NCBI RefSeq assembly: GCF_030817495.1
Contig: NZ_JAUSZK010000001.1
Coordinates: forward strand, 2,831,001 to 2,895,000
Direction of reading: 5' to 3'
Length of the DNA: 64,000 bases
Source: Streptomyces sp. V3I7
GTDB taxonomy: Bacteria > Actinomycetota > Actinomycetes > Streptomycetales > Streptomycetaceae
Under the pieces are notes generated by a model. That model saw only the letters and a program-made list of their open reading frames with translations. It was not told where the DNA came from and made no database searches. Within the stretch, counting starts at the first letter, position 1; every line of letters begins with the position of its first letter. The translations under genes were made by a program, and so were the position numbers. Below are positions 39,168 through 48,322 of this stretch, in pieces.

Positions 39168-40337
39168 GTGGACGTCACTGACGCGCACGGCACGGTGGCC
39201 GAGGGCTTCGAGCCGGTCAGGGAGGCGTTCGCAGCGAACTTCGCCCTGCTGGGCGAGCGGGGCGCCGCGGTCGCCGTCTACCGGGACGGCCACAAGGTCG
39301 TCGACCTGTGGGGCGGCACCAAGGACGTCGACGGTACGGCCCCCTGGGAGGCCGGCACCGCGCAGATCGTGCGCTCCGCGACGAAGGGCGTCGCCGCGAC
39401 CGCGCTGCTGCTCCTGCACCAGCGCGGGGAGCTGGACCTGGACGCCCCGGTGGGCGCGTACTGGCCGGAGTTCAAGGCGGCCGGCAAGGAGCACACGCTC
39501 GTACGGCATCTGCTCGCGCACCGCGCGGGCGTCCCGGTGCTGGACCGCCCGCTGACCCCCGAGCAGGCCGCCGACCCCGACCTCGGCGCCGAGGCCGTGG
39601 CCGCGCAGGCCCCGGCGTGGGAGCCGGGCACGGCGCACGGCTACCACGCGCAGACGTACAGCTGGCTCACCGGTGAGCTGATCCGGCGCATCACGGGCCG
39701 TCCGGTCGGCGCATGGATCACGGCCGAGATGACGCGGCCGGTGGGTGCGGACTTCTGGCTGGGGCTGCCCGAGGAGCAGTCGGCGCGCGTGGGCCGCCTC
39801 GGTCCGGTGCAGGCCCCGGAGACGGTGGGCGGGCTGAAGACGCGCCCGAAGCGCGCCGTCGCCGAGGCCTACGCCGACCCCGAGTCGCTCACCCGCCGTG
39901 CCTTCGCCGCGCTCACCCCGGCGCCCGACGAGAACGCCCCCGCCTATCGCGCCGCCGCGCTGCCCGCCTCCAACGGCATCGCCACCGCCGACGGCCTGGC
40001 CCGCCTGTACGCGTCGCTGATCGGCGAAGTGGACGGCGGCGCCCGCCTGTTCACCCCGCGGACCATGGAACTGGCCCGCGCCGAGCAGTCCGCCGGTCCC
40101 GACCGGGTGCTCGTGGTGAACACCCGCTTCGGCCTCGGCCACATGCTGCACGGCCCGGCCTCGCCGCTGCTGTCCCCCGGCTCCTTCGGCCACCCCGGCC
40201 GCGGCGGCGCGCTCGCGTTCGCCGACCCGGACTCGGGCATCGCCTTCGGCTATGTGACCAACGGCTTCCGCAAGTCCGTGACGGCGGATGCGCGCGCGCA
40301 GGCGCTGGTGAAGGCAGTGCGGACGGCCCTCGTGTAG
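39168..40337 (+). CDS. Serine hydrolase, beta-lactamase / EstB-type family
   Basis: A 389-aa cytoplasmic protein without signal peptide. It has SATK (70-73) as the active-site Ser-x-x-Lys and a Tyr in HGYHAQTY (about 159) for the class C triad, plus HPGRGGALAF near the C-terminus. Most close homologues are esterases rather than lactamases. GTG at 39168 follows AGGAAAGGG. It stands alone between the nickel transporter and DUF1876; the substrate is unknown. Confidence 0.88.
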   Translation: MDVTDAHGTVAEGFEPVREAFAANFALLGERGAAVAVYRDGHKVVDLWGGTKDVDGTAPWEAGTAQIVRSATKGVAATALLLLHQRGELDLDAPVGAYWPEFKAAGKEHTLVRHLLAHRAGVPVLDRPLTPEQAADPDLGAEAVAAQAPAWEPGTAHGYHAQTYSWLTGELIRRITGRPVGAWITAEMTRPVGADFWLGLPEEQSARVGRLGPVQAPETVGGLKTRPKRAVAEAYADPESLTRRAFAALTPAPDENAPAYRAAALPASNGIATADGLARLYASLIGEVDGGARLFTPRTMELARAEQSAGPDRVLVVNTRFGLGHMLHGPASPLLSPGSFGHPGRGGALAFADPDSGIAFGYVTNGFRKSVTADARAQALVKAVRTALV

Positions 40338-40397
40338 GGCCTGGGCGGCGGATCATGCCGCAGACGCTGGGCGCCCGCACCGCTGCTCCCGGGCCGC

Positions 40398-40673
40398 TCA
40401 CACGTGGATGGGGTGCGAGATCCGCCCGGAGCTCTCGTCGATCTCCTCGTGGGCCTTGGTCAGCAGCAGCATCGCCAGTTCGTTGAGGGCCCGCGCGCCG
40501 GCGATCTCCTCGCCGACCCGCGGCTGGTTGCTGTCGGTGTGATATCGGGTCGCATGGCCGTGCGCCCGTACCTCCGTGCCGTCGGGCAGCCTCAGCAACG
40601 CCACTGCCCTGGTCTGCTGGTCGTCCTCCAGGAACTCCATCTCGACATGCCAGCCCACTGCCGGGTGCATCAT
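40398..40673 (-). CDS. DUF1876 domain protein
   Basis: A 91-aa protein of the dsRBD-like DUF1876 family common in streptomycetes. Blocks are WHVEMEFLEDDQQTRAVALL, LPDGTEVRAHGHATRY and VGEEIAGARALNELAMLLL. ATG 40673 is preferred because TTGGAGGTGG is five to six bases upstream; upstream ATGs (40691, 40730) lack that. Function is unknown; related small proteins are often growth-phase regulated. Confidence 0.85.
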   Translation of the reverse strand: MMHPAVGWHVEMEFLEDDQQTRAVALLRLPDGTEVRAHGHATRYHTDSNQPRVGEEIAGARALNELAMLLLTKAHEEIDESSGRISHPIHV

Positions 40674-40752
40674 GACGACCACCTCCAACATCGCTGATTC
40701 CAGGGTGCTCCTCGCGGCCGGAGACGTCACCTCGGACCGGGGTCGCCCGGCG

Positions 40753-41658
40753 TCAGGAGGCGGCCTCGCCCGGCTTCCCGCTCTCGTCGAAGCTCGCGAA
40801 GTACGCGGCGGCCATGTCCTCGTCGGCGTGGCCCAGGGCGGCGGCGCGGGCGAAGCGTTCGGCGGCCGCGGCGGCCACGTCCAGGCGGACGCCGCTCTGT
40901 TCGCCGGCCGCCACGATCAGCCGCGCGTCCTTCTCGGCGGTGGCCACCGCGAACTGGGCCGGGGTCAGCGGCCCGTCGAGGACGAGACCGGCCTTGGCCC
41001 TCAGGTACCCCATGTCCAGCGGGCCCTCCTCGATCAGCTCGAAGAAGCCCTGCGGGTCGACGCCGAGCCCCTCCGCCAGCGCCAGCACCTCGCCGGTCGC
41101 CGCGGTGACCGCGAGGACCCAGCTGTTGGCGACCAGCTTCAGCCGGGAGGCGGTGCCCGCCGCCCCGTCCTCGCCGGTCCACACGGTGCGGGCGCCGACC
41201 GCGTCGAAGACGGGCGTCACCGTGGCCCGGCCCTCCTCGGGTCCGGCGGCCAGCACGGTGAGCTGGCCCAGCTCGGCGGGCTTGCGTGTGCCGAGCACCG
41301 GGGCGTCGTAGAAGACCAGGCCGTGCTCGCCTGCGAAGGCGGCGAGGTCGGCGATCGCGTCGATCCCGGCCGTGGTCGACTGCACCCACACCGTGCCCGG
41401 CCGCAGCGCGGGCGCCGCCTCGCGCATCACCTCCAGGGTGGCCGGGCCGTCGTACAGCATGGTCAGCACGACGTCGGCGCCCCGGGCGGCCTCGGCCGGG
41501 GTGTCCGCGACCTCGATGCCGTCGGCGGCCAGCGGCTCGGCCTTGGTGCGGGTGCGGTTCCAGGCGCGGACGGTGTGCCCGGCCCGGGCGATGCTGCGAG
41601 CCATCGCGGCACCCATGATGCCGGTGCCCAGAACGCTCACGGTGAGCTTGTCGGTCAT
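40753..41658 (-). CDS. NAD(P)-dependent beta-hydroxyacid dehydrogenase (HIBADH family)
   Basis: A 301-aa 6-phosphogluconate dehydrogenase-fold enzyme: VSVLGTGIMGAAMARSIARA Rossmann motif (7-26), the STTAGIDA substrate motif, the catalytic Lys in LKLVANSW and a C-terminal helical domain. Related enzymes oxidise 3-hydroxyisobutyrate or reduce glyoxylate-type semialdehydes. A paralogue with an extra domain lies at 53497-54654. Substrate unknown. Confidence 0.88.
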   Translation of the reverse strand: MTDKLTVSVLGTGIMGAAMARSIARAGHTVRAWNRTRTKAEPLAADGIEVADTPAEAARGADVVLTMLYDGPATLEVMREAAPALRPGTVWVQSTTAGIDAIADLAAFAGEHGLVFYDAPVLGTRKPAELGQLTVLAAGPEEGRATVTPVFDAVGARTVWTGEDGAAGTASRLKLVANSWVLAVTAATGEVLALAEGLGVDPQGFFELIEEGPLDMGYLRAKAGLVLDGPLTPAQFAVATAEKDARLIVAAGEQSGVRLDVAAAAAERFARAAALGHADEDMAAAYFASFDESGKPGEAAS

Positions 41659-41762
41659 GCTCGCTTCCTCTTCTCGTACGCCGTCGCGCACGACGGTGCG
41701 GATCTCGTGCGGGTCGCCCCAGCTTCTCGTACGCGTACCCGCGCCGCCGCCTGCCGCGCGTG

Positions 41763-42608
41763 CTAACCGGCGTGCAGCATCAGCCCGATGCCGACGACCA
41801 GGAGACCGGCCGCCGCGATCCTGGGCGCGCCGAACCGCTCCTTGAAGAACACCGCGCCGATCGCGGCGCCGACGATGATCGAGGACTCGCGCAGCGCGGC
41901 GATCGGGGCGAGGGCGGCGCGGGTCTGGGCCCACAGCACCAGGCCGTACGCGAGGACGGACAGCAGGGCGCCGAGCAGCCCCACCGCGGCGAAGGGGCGC
42001 AGCGCGGCGGCCGTCCCGCCCCGCCAGCGGTACACGGCGTACGCCGGGACCGCGACGCCCTGGAGCACCATCAGCCAGGCGGTGTAGCCGACCGGGGAGC
42101 CGGAGGCGCGCACGCCGAGCCCGTCGACCACGGTGTACGAGGCGATGGTCAGCCCGGTCGCGAGGGCCGCGCCGATGGCCGCCCACGGAGGCCGTTTGCC
42201 GCGCAGCCCCCACAGGGCGACCCCGGTGAGTCCGGCGCAGGACAGCGCGATACCGGCGGCACCCCACGCGTCCGGCACCTCGTGGATGAACACGGCCGCG
42301 AGCACGGCGGTGACGAGCGGGGCGCTGCCGCGCGCGATGGGGTAGGCCTGACCGAAGTCGCCGAGCCGGAACGAGGTCATCAGCAGGACGACGTACGCGA
42401 GATGGATGCCGGCCGAGACGATCAGATACGGCCAGGCCGCGGCCGCCGGGAAGGCGGCGAAGGGGGCCATGACGAGTCCGATGAGCACGCCCCCGGCCAG
42501 GATCAGCGTGAAGCCGACCAGCTTGTCGGTGATCTTGTGGGCGATGGCGTTCCAGCTGGCGTGCGTGACCGCGGCGAGCAGGACGGCCGCGGTGACCGCC
42601 GGGGTCAT
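41763..42608 (-). CDS. EamA/DMT family transporter
   Basis: A 281-aa membrane protein with about ten helices in two EamA repeats (about 1-137 and 145-281), each ending in helices such as LVTAVLAAVFIHEVP and IIVGAAIGAVFFKERFG (the last Glu-Arg-x-Gly is a family hallmark). It should export small metabolites or amino acids. ATG 42608 is the natural start. It is 104 bp upstream of the dehydrogenase on the same strand and divergent from the tricorn gene. Confidence 0.88.
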   Translation of the reverse strand: MTPAVTAAVLLAAVTHASWNAIAHKITDKLVGFTLILAGGVLIGLVMAPFAAFPAAAAWPYLIVSAGIHLAYVVLLMTSFRLGDFGQAYPIARGSAPLVTAVLAAVFIHEVPDAWGAAGIALSCAGLTGVALWGLRGKRPPWAAIGAALATGLTIASYTVVDGLGVRASGSPVGYTAWLMVLQGVAVPAYAVYRWRGGTAAALRPFAAVGLLGALLSVLAYGLVLWAQTRAALAPIAALRESSIIVGAAIGAVFFKERFGAPRIAAAGLLVVGIGLMLHAG

Positions 42609-42782
42609 GCGGTGACCTCGGCGCCGGTGGTGGCGCCGGCCGCCGCGGCCACGGTCGCATTCATGATCATACGAGCACGCTAGCGGTGCGTGTACGGGGC
42701 ACGCGACCGATTTGGGCCCCGCGTGACCCTGGCCCCTCTGCCACGAGTTGCCCCGCTCCATCCCCCGGCAAAGCATGGGGAG

Positions 42783-45700
42783 GTGAGCTATCTGCGCATG
42801 CCCCACATCCACGGCGACCAGCTGACCTTCGTGGCCGAGGACGACCTCTGGCTGGCGCCCCTCGACTCTCCGGGCCGTGCCTGGCGGCTCACGGCCGACC
42901 GCACCAAGATCGCTCATCCCCGCTTCTCGCCCGACGGCAGCCAGATCGCGTACACCAGCTGGCACAGCCTCGCGCCGGAGATCAGGCTGACCTCGGTGGA
43001 CGGGGGCACGGGGGAGCAGCTGACGTACTGGGGCGGCGACGACGCCCAGGTGTGCGGCTGGACCCCGGAGGGCGACATCCTCGCCGTCGCCTCGCACGGC
43101 GAGCCGTTCACGCACTTCTCCTTCGCCTACAAGATCCCCACCACGGGCGCGCCCGGCGGCAAGCTCCCCTGGGGCCCCACCTCGGGCATCCAGGTCGCCG
43201 ACATCGACGGCGAGCGCAGGACCCTGCTGCTCACCGGCACCCCACCGCACGACCCGGCCTCCTGGAAGCGCTACCGCGGCGGTGCGACGGGCCGGCTGTG
43301 GATGCACGGCGAGCGGCTGCTGCCCGACCTCGACGGCCATCTGGACTCCCCCATGTTCGTCGGCGGCCGGATCGCCTTCCTCTCCGACCACGAGGGCGTC
43401 GGGAACCTGTACTCGTGCGCGTACGACGGCTCCGACCTGCGCAGGCACACCGACCACGACGCCTTCTACGCCCGCAACGCCTCCACGGACGGCGACCGCG
43501 TCGTCTACCAGTGCGCGGGCGACCTGTGGATCGTCGACGACCTCTCCCCCGACTCGGTCCCGCGCCGCCTCGACGTGCGGCTGGGCGGGCCGAGCGTGGG
43601 ACGCCGCCCCTACCAGGTGCCGGCGGCGCAGAACGTGGACGGGGTCTCCGTGGACGAGACGGGCCGGGCGAGCGCCGTCGTGGTGCGCGGCAGCCTGTAC
43701 TGGCTCACCCACCGGGACGGCCCGGCCCGTACCCTCAGGGACACCCCGGGCGTCCGGGTCCGGCTGCCTGAGATGCTCGGCTCCAGCGGTCAGGTCGCCT
43801 ACGTCACGGACGCGGGCGGCGCCGACGCCATCGAGATCGACCCGCTGCCGCGCTCCACCGGCGACCCCGCCCCGCGCCGTCTCGCCTCCGGCGAGCTGGG
43901 CCATGTGACGGAGCTGGTGTCCGACCCCGAGGGGGAGCGCCTCGCCATCGCCTCGAACGACGGGCGGCTGCTGCTGCTCGACACCGCCGAGGACGCGAGC
44001 GGGGAGGTCAGGGAGCTGCTCCGGTCGGACAACGGGCCGGTGCGGGACATGGCCTTCTCCCCGGACGGCAAGTGGCTGACCTGGTCTCACCCCGGCATCG
44101 GCCGCTCGCTGCGGCAGATCAAGATGGCCCGGCTCTCGGACGGGACGGTCGTCGACGTGACCAACGGCCGCTTCGAGGACGAGAACCCGGTCTTCACCCG
44201 GGACGGCCGCTACCTCGCCTTCCTGTCCTGGCGCGGCTTCGACCCGGTGTACGACGTGCACACCGGGGACCTGTCCTTCCCGCTCGGCTGCCGCCCGTAC
44301 CTGGTGCCGCTGTCCTCAGCGACGCCCTCGCCGTTCGCCCTGAACCCGGACGGGCGCCCGGCCGCCGGAGGCCTGGACCCGGTCAGGAGCGAGGCCGAGG
44401 GCGAGAGCGGCGACGGCACGGTGATCGTCGAGACCGAGGGGCTGGAGAGCCGGGTGACGCCGTTCCCGGTCACCGCCTCCAAGTACTCCTCGCTGAAGCC
44501 GGTCGCGGGCGGCGGGCTGGTCTGGCAGCGCTGGCCGATCTCGGGCGCGCTCGGCGAGACCTTCGCCAACCCCAACGACATGACGGGCCGGCCGAGCCTG
44601 GAGCACTTCAACATCGCCAAGGCGAAGAAGACCGAACTCGTGGGCCATCTCGACGGGTTCGAGGTGAGCGGGGACGGGACCCGGCTGGTGGTCATGGACG
44701 AGGGCGACCTGCGCGCCGTCCCCGCCACCGAGCCCGGCGACAGCGACACCACGGTCTGGATCGACCTGCGCCGCATCCGGCACGTGGTGGACCCGCCCGC
44801 GGAGTGGCGCCAGGCCTACGAGGAGGCGGGCCGCATCACCCGCGCCTATTTCTGGGACCCGGACATGTCCGGGATCGACTGGGACGCGGTGCTGGAGCAG
44901 TACCGCCCGCTCGTCGAACGGGTCTCCTCCCCCGACGAGTTCGCCGACCTGCTGCGCGAGGTCCTCGGCGAACTGGGCACCTCGCACGCGTACGTGTCCG
45001 CCGCCCGCCGCAACGAGGGCCCGCCCCACTACCAGCGCCGCCAGGGCCTGCTGGGCGCCAACTTCGTGCGCCGCGGCGACCACTGGGTGGTCAAGCGGAT
45101 CCTGCCGGGCGAGTCCTCCGACTCCCGGGCCCGCTCCCCGCTCGCCGGCGCGGGCATCCGCGAGGGCTCCGCGCTCACCCATGTCGACGGCCGCCCGGTC
45201 GACCCCCTCACCGGCCCGTACCCGCTGCTCGCGGGCTCGGGCGGGACGACGGTGGAGCTGACGTTCGCCCCGCCGGAGGGCGAGGAGGGCCCGCCGCGGC
45301 GGGTGGCGGTGATCCCGCTGATCGACGAGCGGCCGCTGCGCTACCAGGACTGGGTGGCCAAACGCCGGGAAGTCGTCCGGGAGTTGAGCGACGGCAAGTG
45401 CGGCTATCTGCACATCCCCGACATGGGCGGCTCGGGCTGGGCCCAGTTCAACCGCGACCTGCGCATGGAGGTCTTCCGTCCGGCGCTCATCGTCGACGTA
45501 CGCGGCAACGCGGGCGGCCACATCAGCGAACTGGTCGTCGAGAAGCTGACCCGCACCATCCTCGGCTGGGACCTCACCCGCAACGCCCAGCCCGTCTCGT
45601 ACGCCTCCAACGCGCCCCGGGGCCCGGTGGTCGCCCTGGCCGACGAGGCGACGGCGTCGGACGGCGACATGATCACGGCGGCGTTCAAACTGCTGGACCT

Positions 45701-46025
45701 CGGGCCGGTGGTGGGCCAGCGCACCTGGGGCGGCGTCGTCGGCATGACCGGCCGGCACCGCCTCGGCGACGGCACGGTGATCACGGTCCCGATGAACGCG
45801 GCCTGGTTCGACGAGTACGGCTGGTCCGTGGAGAACCACGGCGTCAGCCCCGACGTGGAGGCCCTGCGCACCCCCCTCGACTGGGCCGAGGGCCGCTACG
45901 CCCAACTCGACGACGCGGTCCGCCTGGCCGTCGACCTCCTGGAAACCCAGCCCCCAGCCACCCCACCGGACTACAGCAACGTCCCCAACCGAGCCAGGCC
46001 GAAACTGCCGCCGCGCAATCTTTAG
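42783..46025 (+). CDS. Tricorn protease homologue (S41 peptidase)
   Basis: A 1080-aa giant cytosolic peptidase: N-terminal beta-propeller blades (about 1-640; repeats such as IAHPRFSPDGSQIAYTSW), a PDZ domain (about 770-850) and a C-terminal S41 catalytic core. Catalytic residues: Ser734/His735 in LGTSHAYV and the nucleophile Ser959 in EATASDGDM. Tricorn degrades peptides released by the proteasome. GTG 42783 is used; ATG 42798 is the alternative, and no Shine-Dalgarno is at normal spacing for either. Intact and full length. Confidence 0.9.
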   Translation: MSYLRMPHIHGDQLTFVAEDDLWLAPLDSPGRAWRLTADRTKIAHPRFSPDGSQIAYTSWHSLAPEIRLTSVDGGTGEQLTYWGGDDAQVCGWTPEGDILAVASHGEPFTHFSFAYKIPTTGAPGGKLPWGPTSGIQVADIDGERRTLLLTGTPPHDPASWKRYRGGATGRLWMHGERLLPDLDGHLDSPMFVGGRIAFLSDHEGVGNLYSCAYDGSDLRRHTDHDAFYARNASTDGDRVVYQCAGDLWIVDDLSPDSVPRRLDVRLGGPSVGRRPYQVPAAQNVDGVSVDETGRASAVVVRGSLYWLTHRDGPARTLRDTPGVRVRLPEMLGSSGQVAYVTDAGGADAIEIDPLPRSTGDPAPRRLASGELGHVTELVSDPEGERLAIASNDGRLLLLDTAEDASGEVRELLRSDNGPVRDMAFSPDGKWLTWSHPGIGRSLRQIKMARLSDGTVVDVTNGRFEDENPVFTRDGRYLAFLSWRGFDPVYDVHTGDLSFPLGCRPYLVPLSSATPSPFALNPDGRPAAGGLDPVRSEAEGESGDGTVIVETEGLESRVTPFPVTASKYSSLKPVAGGGLVWQRWPISGALGETFANPNDMTGRPSLEHFNIAKAKKTELVGHLDGFEVSGDGTRLVVMDEGDLRAVPATEPGDSDTTVWIDLRRIRHVVDPPAEWRQAYEEAGRITRAYFWDPDMSGIDWDAVLEQYRPLVERVSSPDEFADLLREVLGELGTSHAYVSAARRNEGPPHYQRRQGLLGANFVRRGDHWVVKRILPGESSDSRARSPLAGAGIREGSALTHVDGRPVDPLTGPYPLLAGSGGTTVELTFAPPEGEEGPPRRVAVIPLIDERPLRYQDWVAKRREVVRELSDGKCGYLHIPDMGGSGWAQFNRDLRMEVFRPALIVDVRGNAGGHISELVVEKLTRTILGWDLTRNAQPVSYASNAPRGPVVALADEATASDGDMITAAFKLLDLGPVVGQRTWGGVVGMTGRHRLGDGTVITVPMNAAWFDEYGWSVENHGVSPDVEALRTPLDWAEGRYAQLDDAVRLAVDLLETQPPATPPDYSNVPNRARPKLPPRNL

Positions 46026-46080
46026 GGGCGCGGGGAACTGCGCATCTTTCAGGGACGCGAGGAACTGCGCGCCCAGCCCC
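46022..46080. repeat. Dispersed GGGGCGCGGGGAACTGCGC repeat, two tandem copies
   Basis: TTTAGGGGCGCGGGGAACTG (46021-46040) and a degenerate second copy AGGGACGCGAGGAACTGCGC (46051-46070) lie just past the tricorn stop. The first matches the element at 29497-29516. The two copies are about 30 bp apart. Confidence 0.7.
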
Positions 46081-46122
46081 CAACCCCCCACCCGACAACG
46101 CACCGAATCAACGCCAACGCCA

Positions 46123-46156
46123 ACGTGGGGCACCCCATAAACAGGGCACCCCACGT
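46123..46156. terminator. Hairpin between convergent tricorn and 57-aa gene
   Basis: ACGTGGGG (46123-46130) and CCCCACGT (46149-46156) form an 8-bp stem that can extend inward through ACCC/GGGC. It lies between the convergent stops of the tricorn and small-protein genes. Confidence 0.6.
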
Positions 46157-46183
46157 CGAACCGGCTAAAGCCGAGCGCAGCGA

Positions 46184-46357
46184 CTAGGCGTCATAGTCCT
46201 GGTCGAAGCGGTCCTGGTCCTCGTGGTGCGAGCGCTCGCGCTCGTCCTCGCGCTGCGGACGGCCCTGCGGGGCGCGGCCCTTGGCCTTCTCGGCGGCCTG
46301 CTGCGCCTTCTGCTTGCCCTGCTGGGCCTTCTGCTGCATCTGGTCCTTCATACCCAT
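46184..46357 (-). CDS. Small 57-aa charged/glutamine-rich protein
   Basis: A short gene: MGMKDQMQQKAQQGKQKAQQ is Gln/Lys-rich and helical, followed by AAEKAKGRAPQG and a strongly charged tail of Arg/Glu/His/Asp (REDERERSHHEDQDRFDQDY). There are no hydrophobic segments. ATG at 46357 has GGGAGTG nine bases upstream; a second ATG at 46351 is possible. Codon third positions are G/C as in genes. The amphipathic charged pattern resembles stress-related or nucleic-acid-binding small proteins, but I do not recognise a family. Confidence 0.7.
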   Translation of the reverse strand: MGMKDQMQQKAQQGKQKAQQAAEKAKGRAPQGRPQREDERERSHHEDQDRFDQDYDA

Positions 46358-46469
46358 GTGGGTTCACTCCCGTAATGAGTGGGGGGGACGGCCCTTGACC
46401 GGGCCTCGACCAGATTCACACGAGCCGCCACGCTCCGCATGTCGATCAGTAACGGTGCGTAGCAGGCGG

Positions 46470-47354
46470 TCAGTTCGGCCGGTTCACCCGCTCCTGCTCG
46501 TCGGCCGCACCGCCCGCTCCGACCAGCCCCGTGCGCATCCCCTGCAGCCGCGGCCCGAACCGCCGCATCTCACGCTGCCCCACGGTGCCGATGATCCCCG
46601 GGAGGTAGCCGCGCACGCCCTGCATCCCGCGCAGCCACCACTGCCCGTACACATGGCTGGAGCGGCGCTCGATCCCGGCCACGATCCGGTCCACGGCCGG
46701 GCCGAGCGGGTAGGTCTTGTTGGACGGCCACGGCAGCCGCTGCCTCAACTCCCGCATGACGTCGTCCACATCGGCGCCGCGCACCATGTCGGTGTCGGTC
46801 CACGACAGGTACCCGACGCCCACCCGCACGCCCTGGTAGCCGACTTCGGCCCGCAGGCTGTGCGCGTACGCCTCCACGCCCGACTTGGACGCGCAGTACG
46901 CGGTCATCATCGGCGCCGGCGTGATCGCGGCGAGGGAGGCGATCTGCAGCAGGTAGCCCCGGCTCTCGATGAGCACCGGCAGGAAGGCCCGCGCCGTCAC
47001 CGCCGAGCCGATCAGGTTGACCTCGATCACCCGCCGCCAGGACACCGGGTCGGAGTCGACGAACGGACCGCCGGTCGCCACCCCGGCGTTGGCGACGACG
47101 ATGTCGACCTTGCCGAACCGCTCCTTCACCTCACGGGCGACGCGGGCCATCGCCTCGTGGTCGGTGACGTCGGCGTACCAGTAGTCGCTCTCGCTGTGCA
47201 GCCGCCCGGAGACCTCCTTGAGCACCTCCTCCTCCAGCCCGACCAGCGCCACCTTGGCGCCGCGTGCGGACAGCTTGCGCGCGAGCAGCTCGCCCACGCC
47301 GCGCGCGGCTCCGGTGACCACCGCGACCTGCCCCTCGAGGCCGACCCTGCTCAT
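46470..47354 (-). CDS. SDR family oxidoreductase (operon gene 3)
   Basis: A 294-aa NAD(P)-dependent SDR: TGAARGVG (14-21), NAG in VVANAGVATGG, Ser in QIASLAAITP, and YCASK. A C-terminal extension (about 230-294) ending RMRTGLVGAGGAADEQE is longer than usual. Last gene of a three-gene operon with the monooxygenase and hydrolase, joined by 4-bp ATGA overlaps; it could reduce or oxidise an alcohol/ketone made by them. Confidence 0.9.
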   Translation of the reverse strand: MSRVGLEGQVAVVTGAARGVGELLARKLSARGAKVALVGLEEEVLKEVSGRLHSESDYWYADVTDHEAMARVAREVKERFGKVDIVVANAGVATGGPFVDSDPVSWRRVIEVNLIGSAVTARAFLPVLIESRGYLLQIASLAAITPAPMMTAYCASKSGVEAYAHSLRAEVGYQGVRVGVGYLSWTDTDMVRGADVDDVMRELRQRLPWPSNKTYPLGPAVDRIVAGIERRSSHVYGQWWLRGMQGVRGYLPGIIGTVGQREMRRFGPRLQGMRTGLVGAGGAADEQERVNRPN

Positions 47355-48322
47355 GCGCTCTCCTTGGTGTGTGCGTCGGTGTGTGCGTCGCTGGGTGCGT
47401 CGCCGTGTGCGTCCGCCGGGTGCGGCAGATACGTGGTGACGAGTTCCCGGATCCGCGCGGTGACCAGCTCCGGTGCCTCCACCGGTGTCATGTGGCCGAG
47501 GCCGGGAAGCTCGGTCGTGCCGACGCACTGGGGCAGGGCGGCGGCCAGGGCCCGGGCGTGCACGGGCGGCGTGAGCCGGTCGCCGGTACCGGCGACCACC
47601 GCCGTCGGGACCGTCAGCTCCCGGACGCCGTGGTCGAGGTCGAGCTGGGCCAGCACCTGCGACCAGGCGTGGCGGACGCGGCGCGGACAGGCGTGCACGA
47701 TCCGCGCGCAGGCCTCCACCATGTGCGGGGCGGAACCGGCGCCCATCGTGGCGTACTTGAGGATCCGCTTGGCGAGGGGGGTGACCGGGCCGAGCGGGGC
47801 GCGTGAGCCCAGGACGTGCGTGGTGAGCCAGGTGCGCAGCCTCCCGGCGCGGATCGGGACCACGGTCGACTCGGCGACGAGCCGCGAGCTGCCCGTGCTG
47901 CACAGCAGGACGGCGGCCGCGTGCTCCCGGAAGCGGGGGCGCGCGGCGGCGGCCATCACCGTCATGCCGCCCATGGAGTGGCCCGCGATCACGGCCTTCT
48001 GGCCGGGTTCGAGCGTGTGGGCGAGCACCGCCTCCAGGTCGTCGGCCAGCGCCTCGGTGGTGCAGGCGGGGCTCGCGGGGCTGCGGCCGTGGCCGCGCTG
48101 GTCGTACGCGACGACGCGGTGGTCGGCGGCCAGGTCCCGGATCTGCGCCGCCCAGAAGGCGGTGGAGCAGGTCCAGCCGTGGGCGAGGACGACGGTCGGC
48201 GCGTTCTCGGGGCCGTGCACCTCTACGTGCAGCCGCGCGCCGTCGGCGGAGACGGCGGTGAGTTCACGGGCGGGAGCGGGCGGGGCGTAGGGCCCGGGGA
48301 CCACGTTCTTCGGGCGGCTCAT
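47351..48322 (-). CDS. Alpha/beta hydrolase (operon gene 2)
   Basis: A 323-aa hydrolase with oxyanion HGWTCS (about 49-54), nucleophile GHSMGG (about 114-119), an acid residue in GTGDRLTPP and the catalytic His in GLGHMTPVE. The tail DAHGDAPSDAHTDAHTKE is repeat-rich. The operon order suggests it may open the ester or lactone made by the Baeyer-Villiger enzyme; inferred. ATG overlaps the preceding stop. Confidence 0.9.
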   Translation of the reverse strand: MSRPKNVVPGPYAPPAPARELTAVSADGARLHVEVHGPENAPTVVLAHGWTCSTAFWAAQIRDLAADHRVVAYDQRGHGRSPASPACTTEALADDLEAVLAHTLEPGQKAVIAGHSMGGMTVMAAAARPRFREHAAAVLLCSTGSSRLVAESTVVPIRAGRLRTWLTTHVLGSRAPLGPVTPLAKRILKYATMGAGSAPHMVEACARIVHACPRRVRHAWSQVLAQLDLDHGVRELTVPTAVVAGTGDRLTPPVHARALAAALPQCVGTTELPGLGHMTPVEAPELVTARIRELVTTYLPHPADAHGDAPSDAHTDAHTKESA

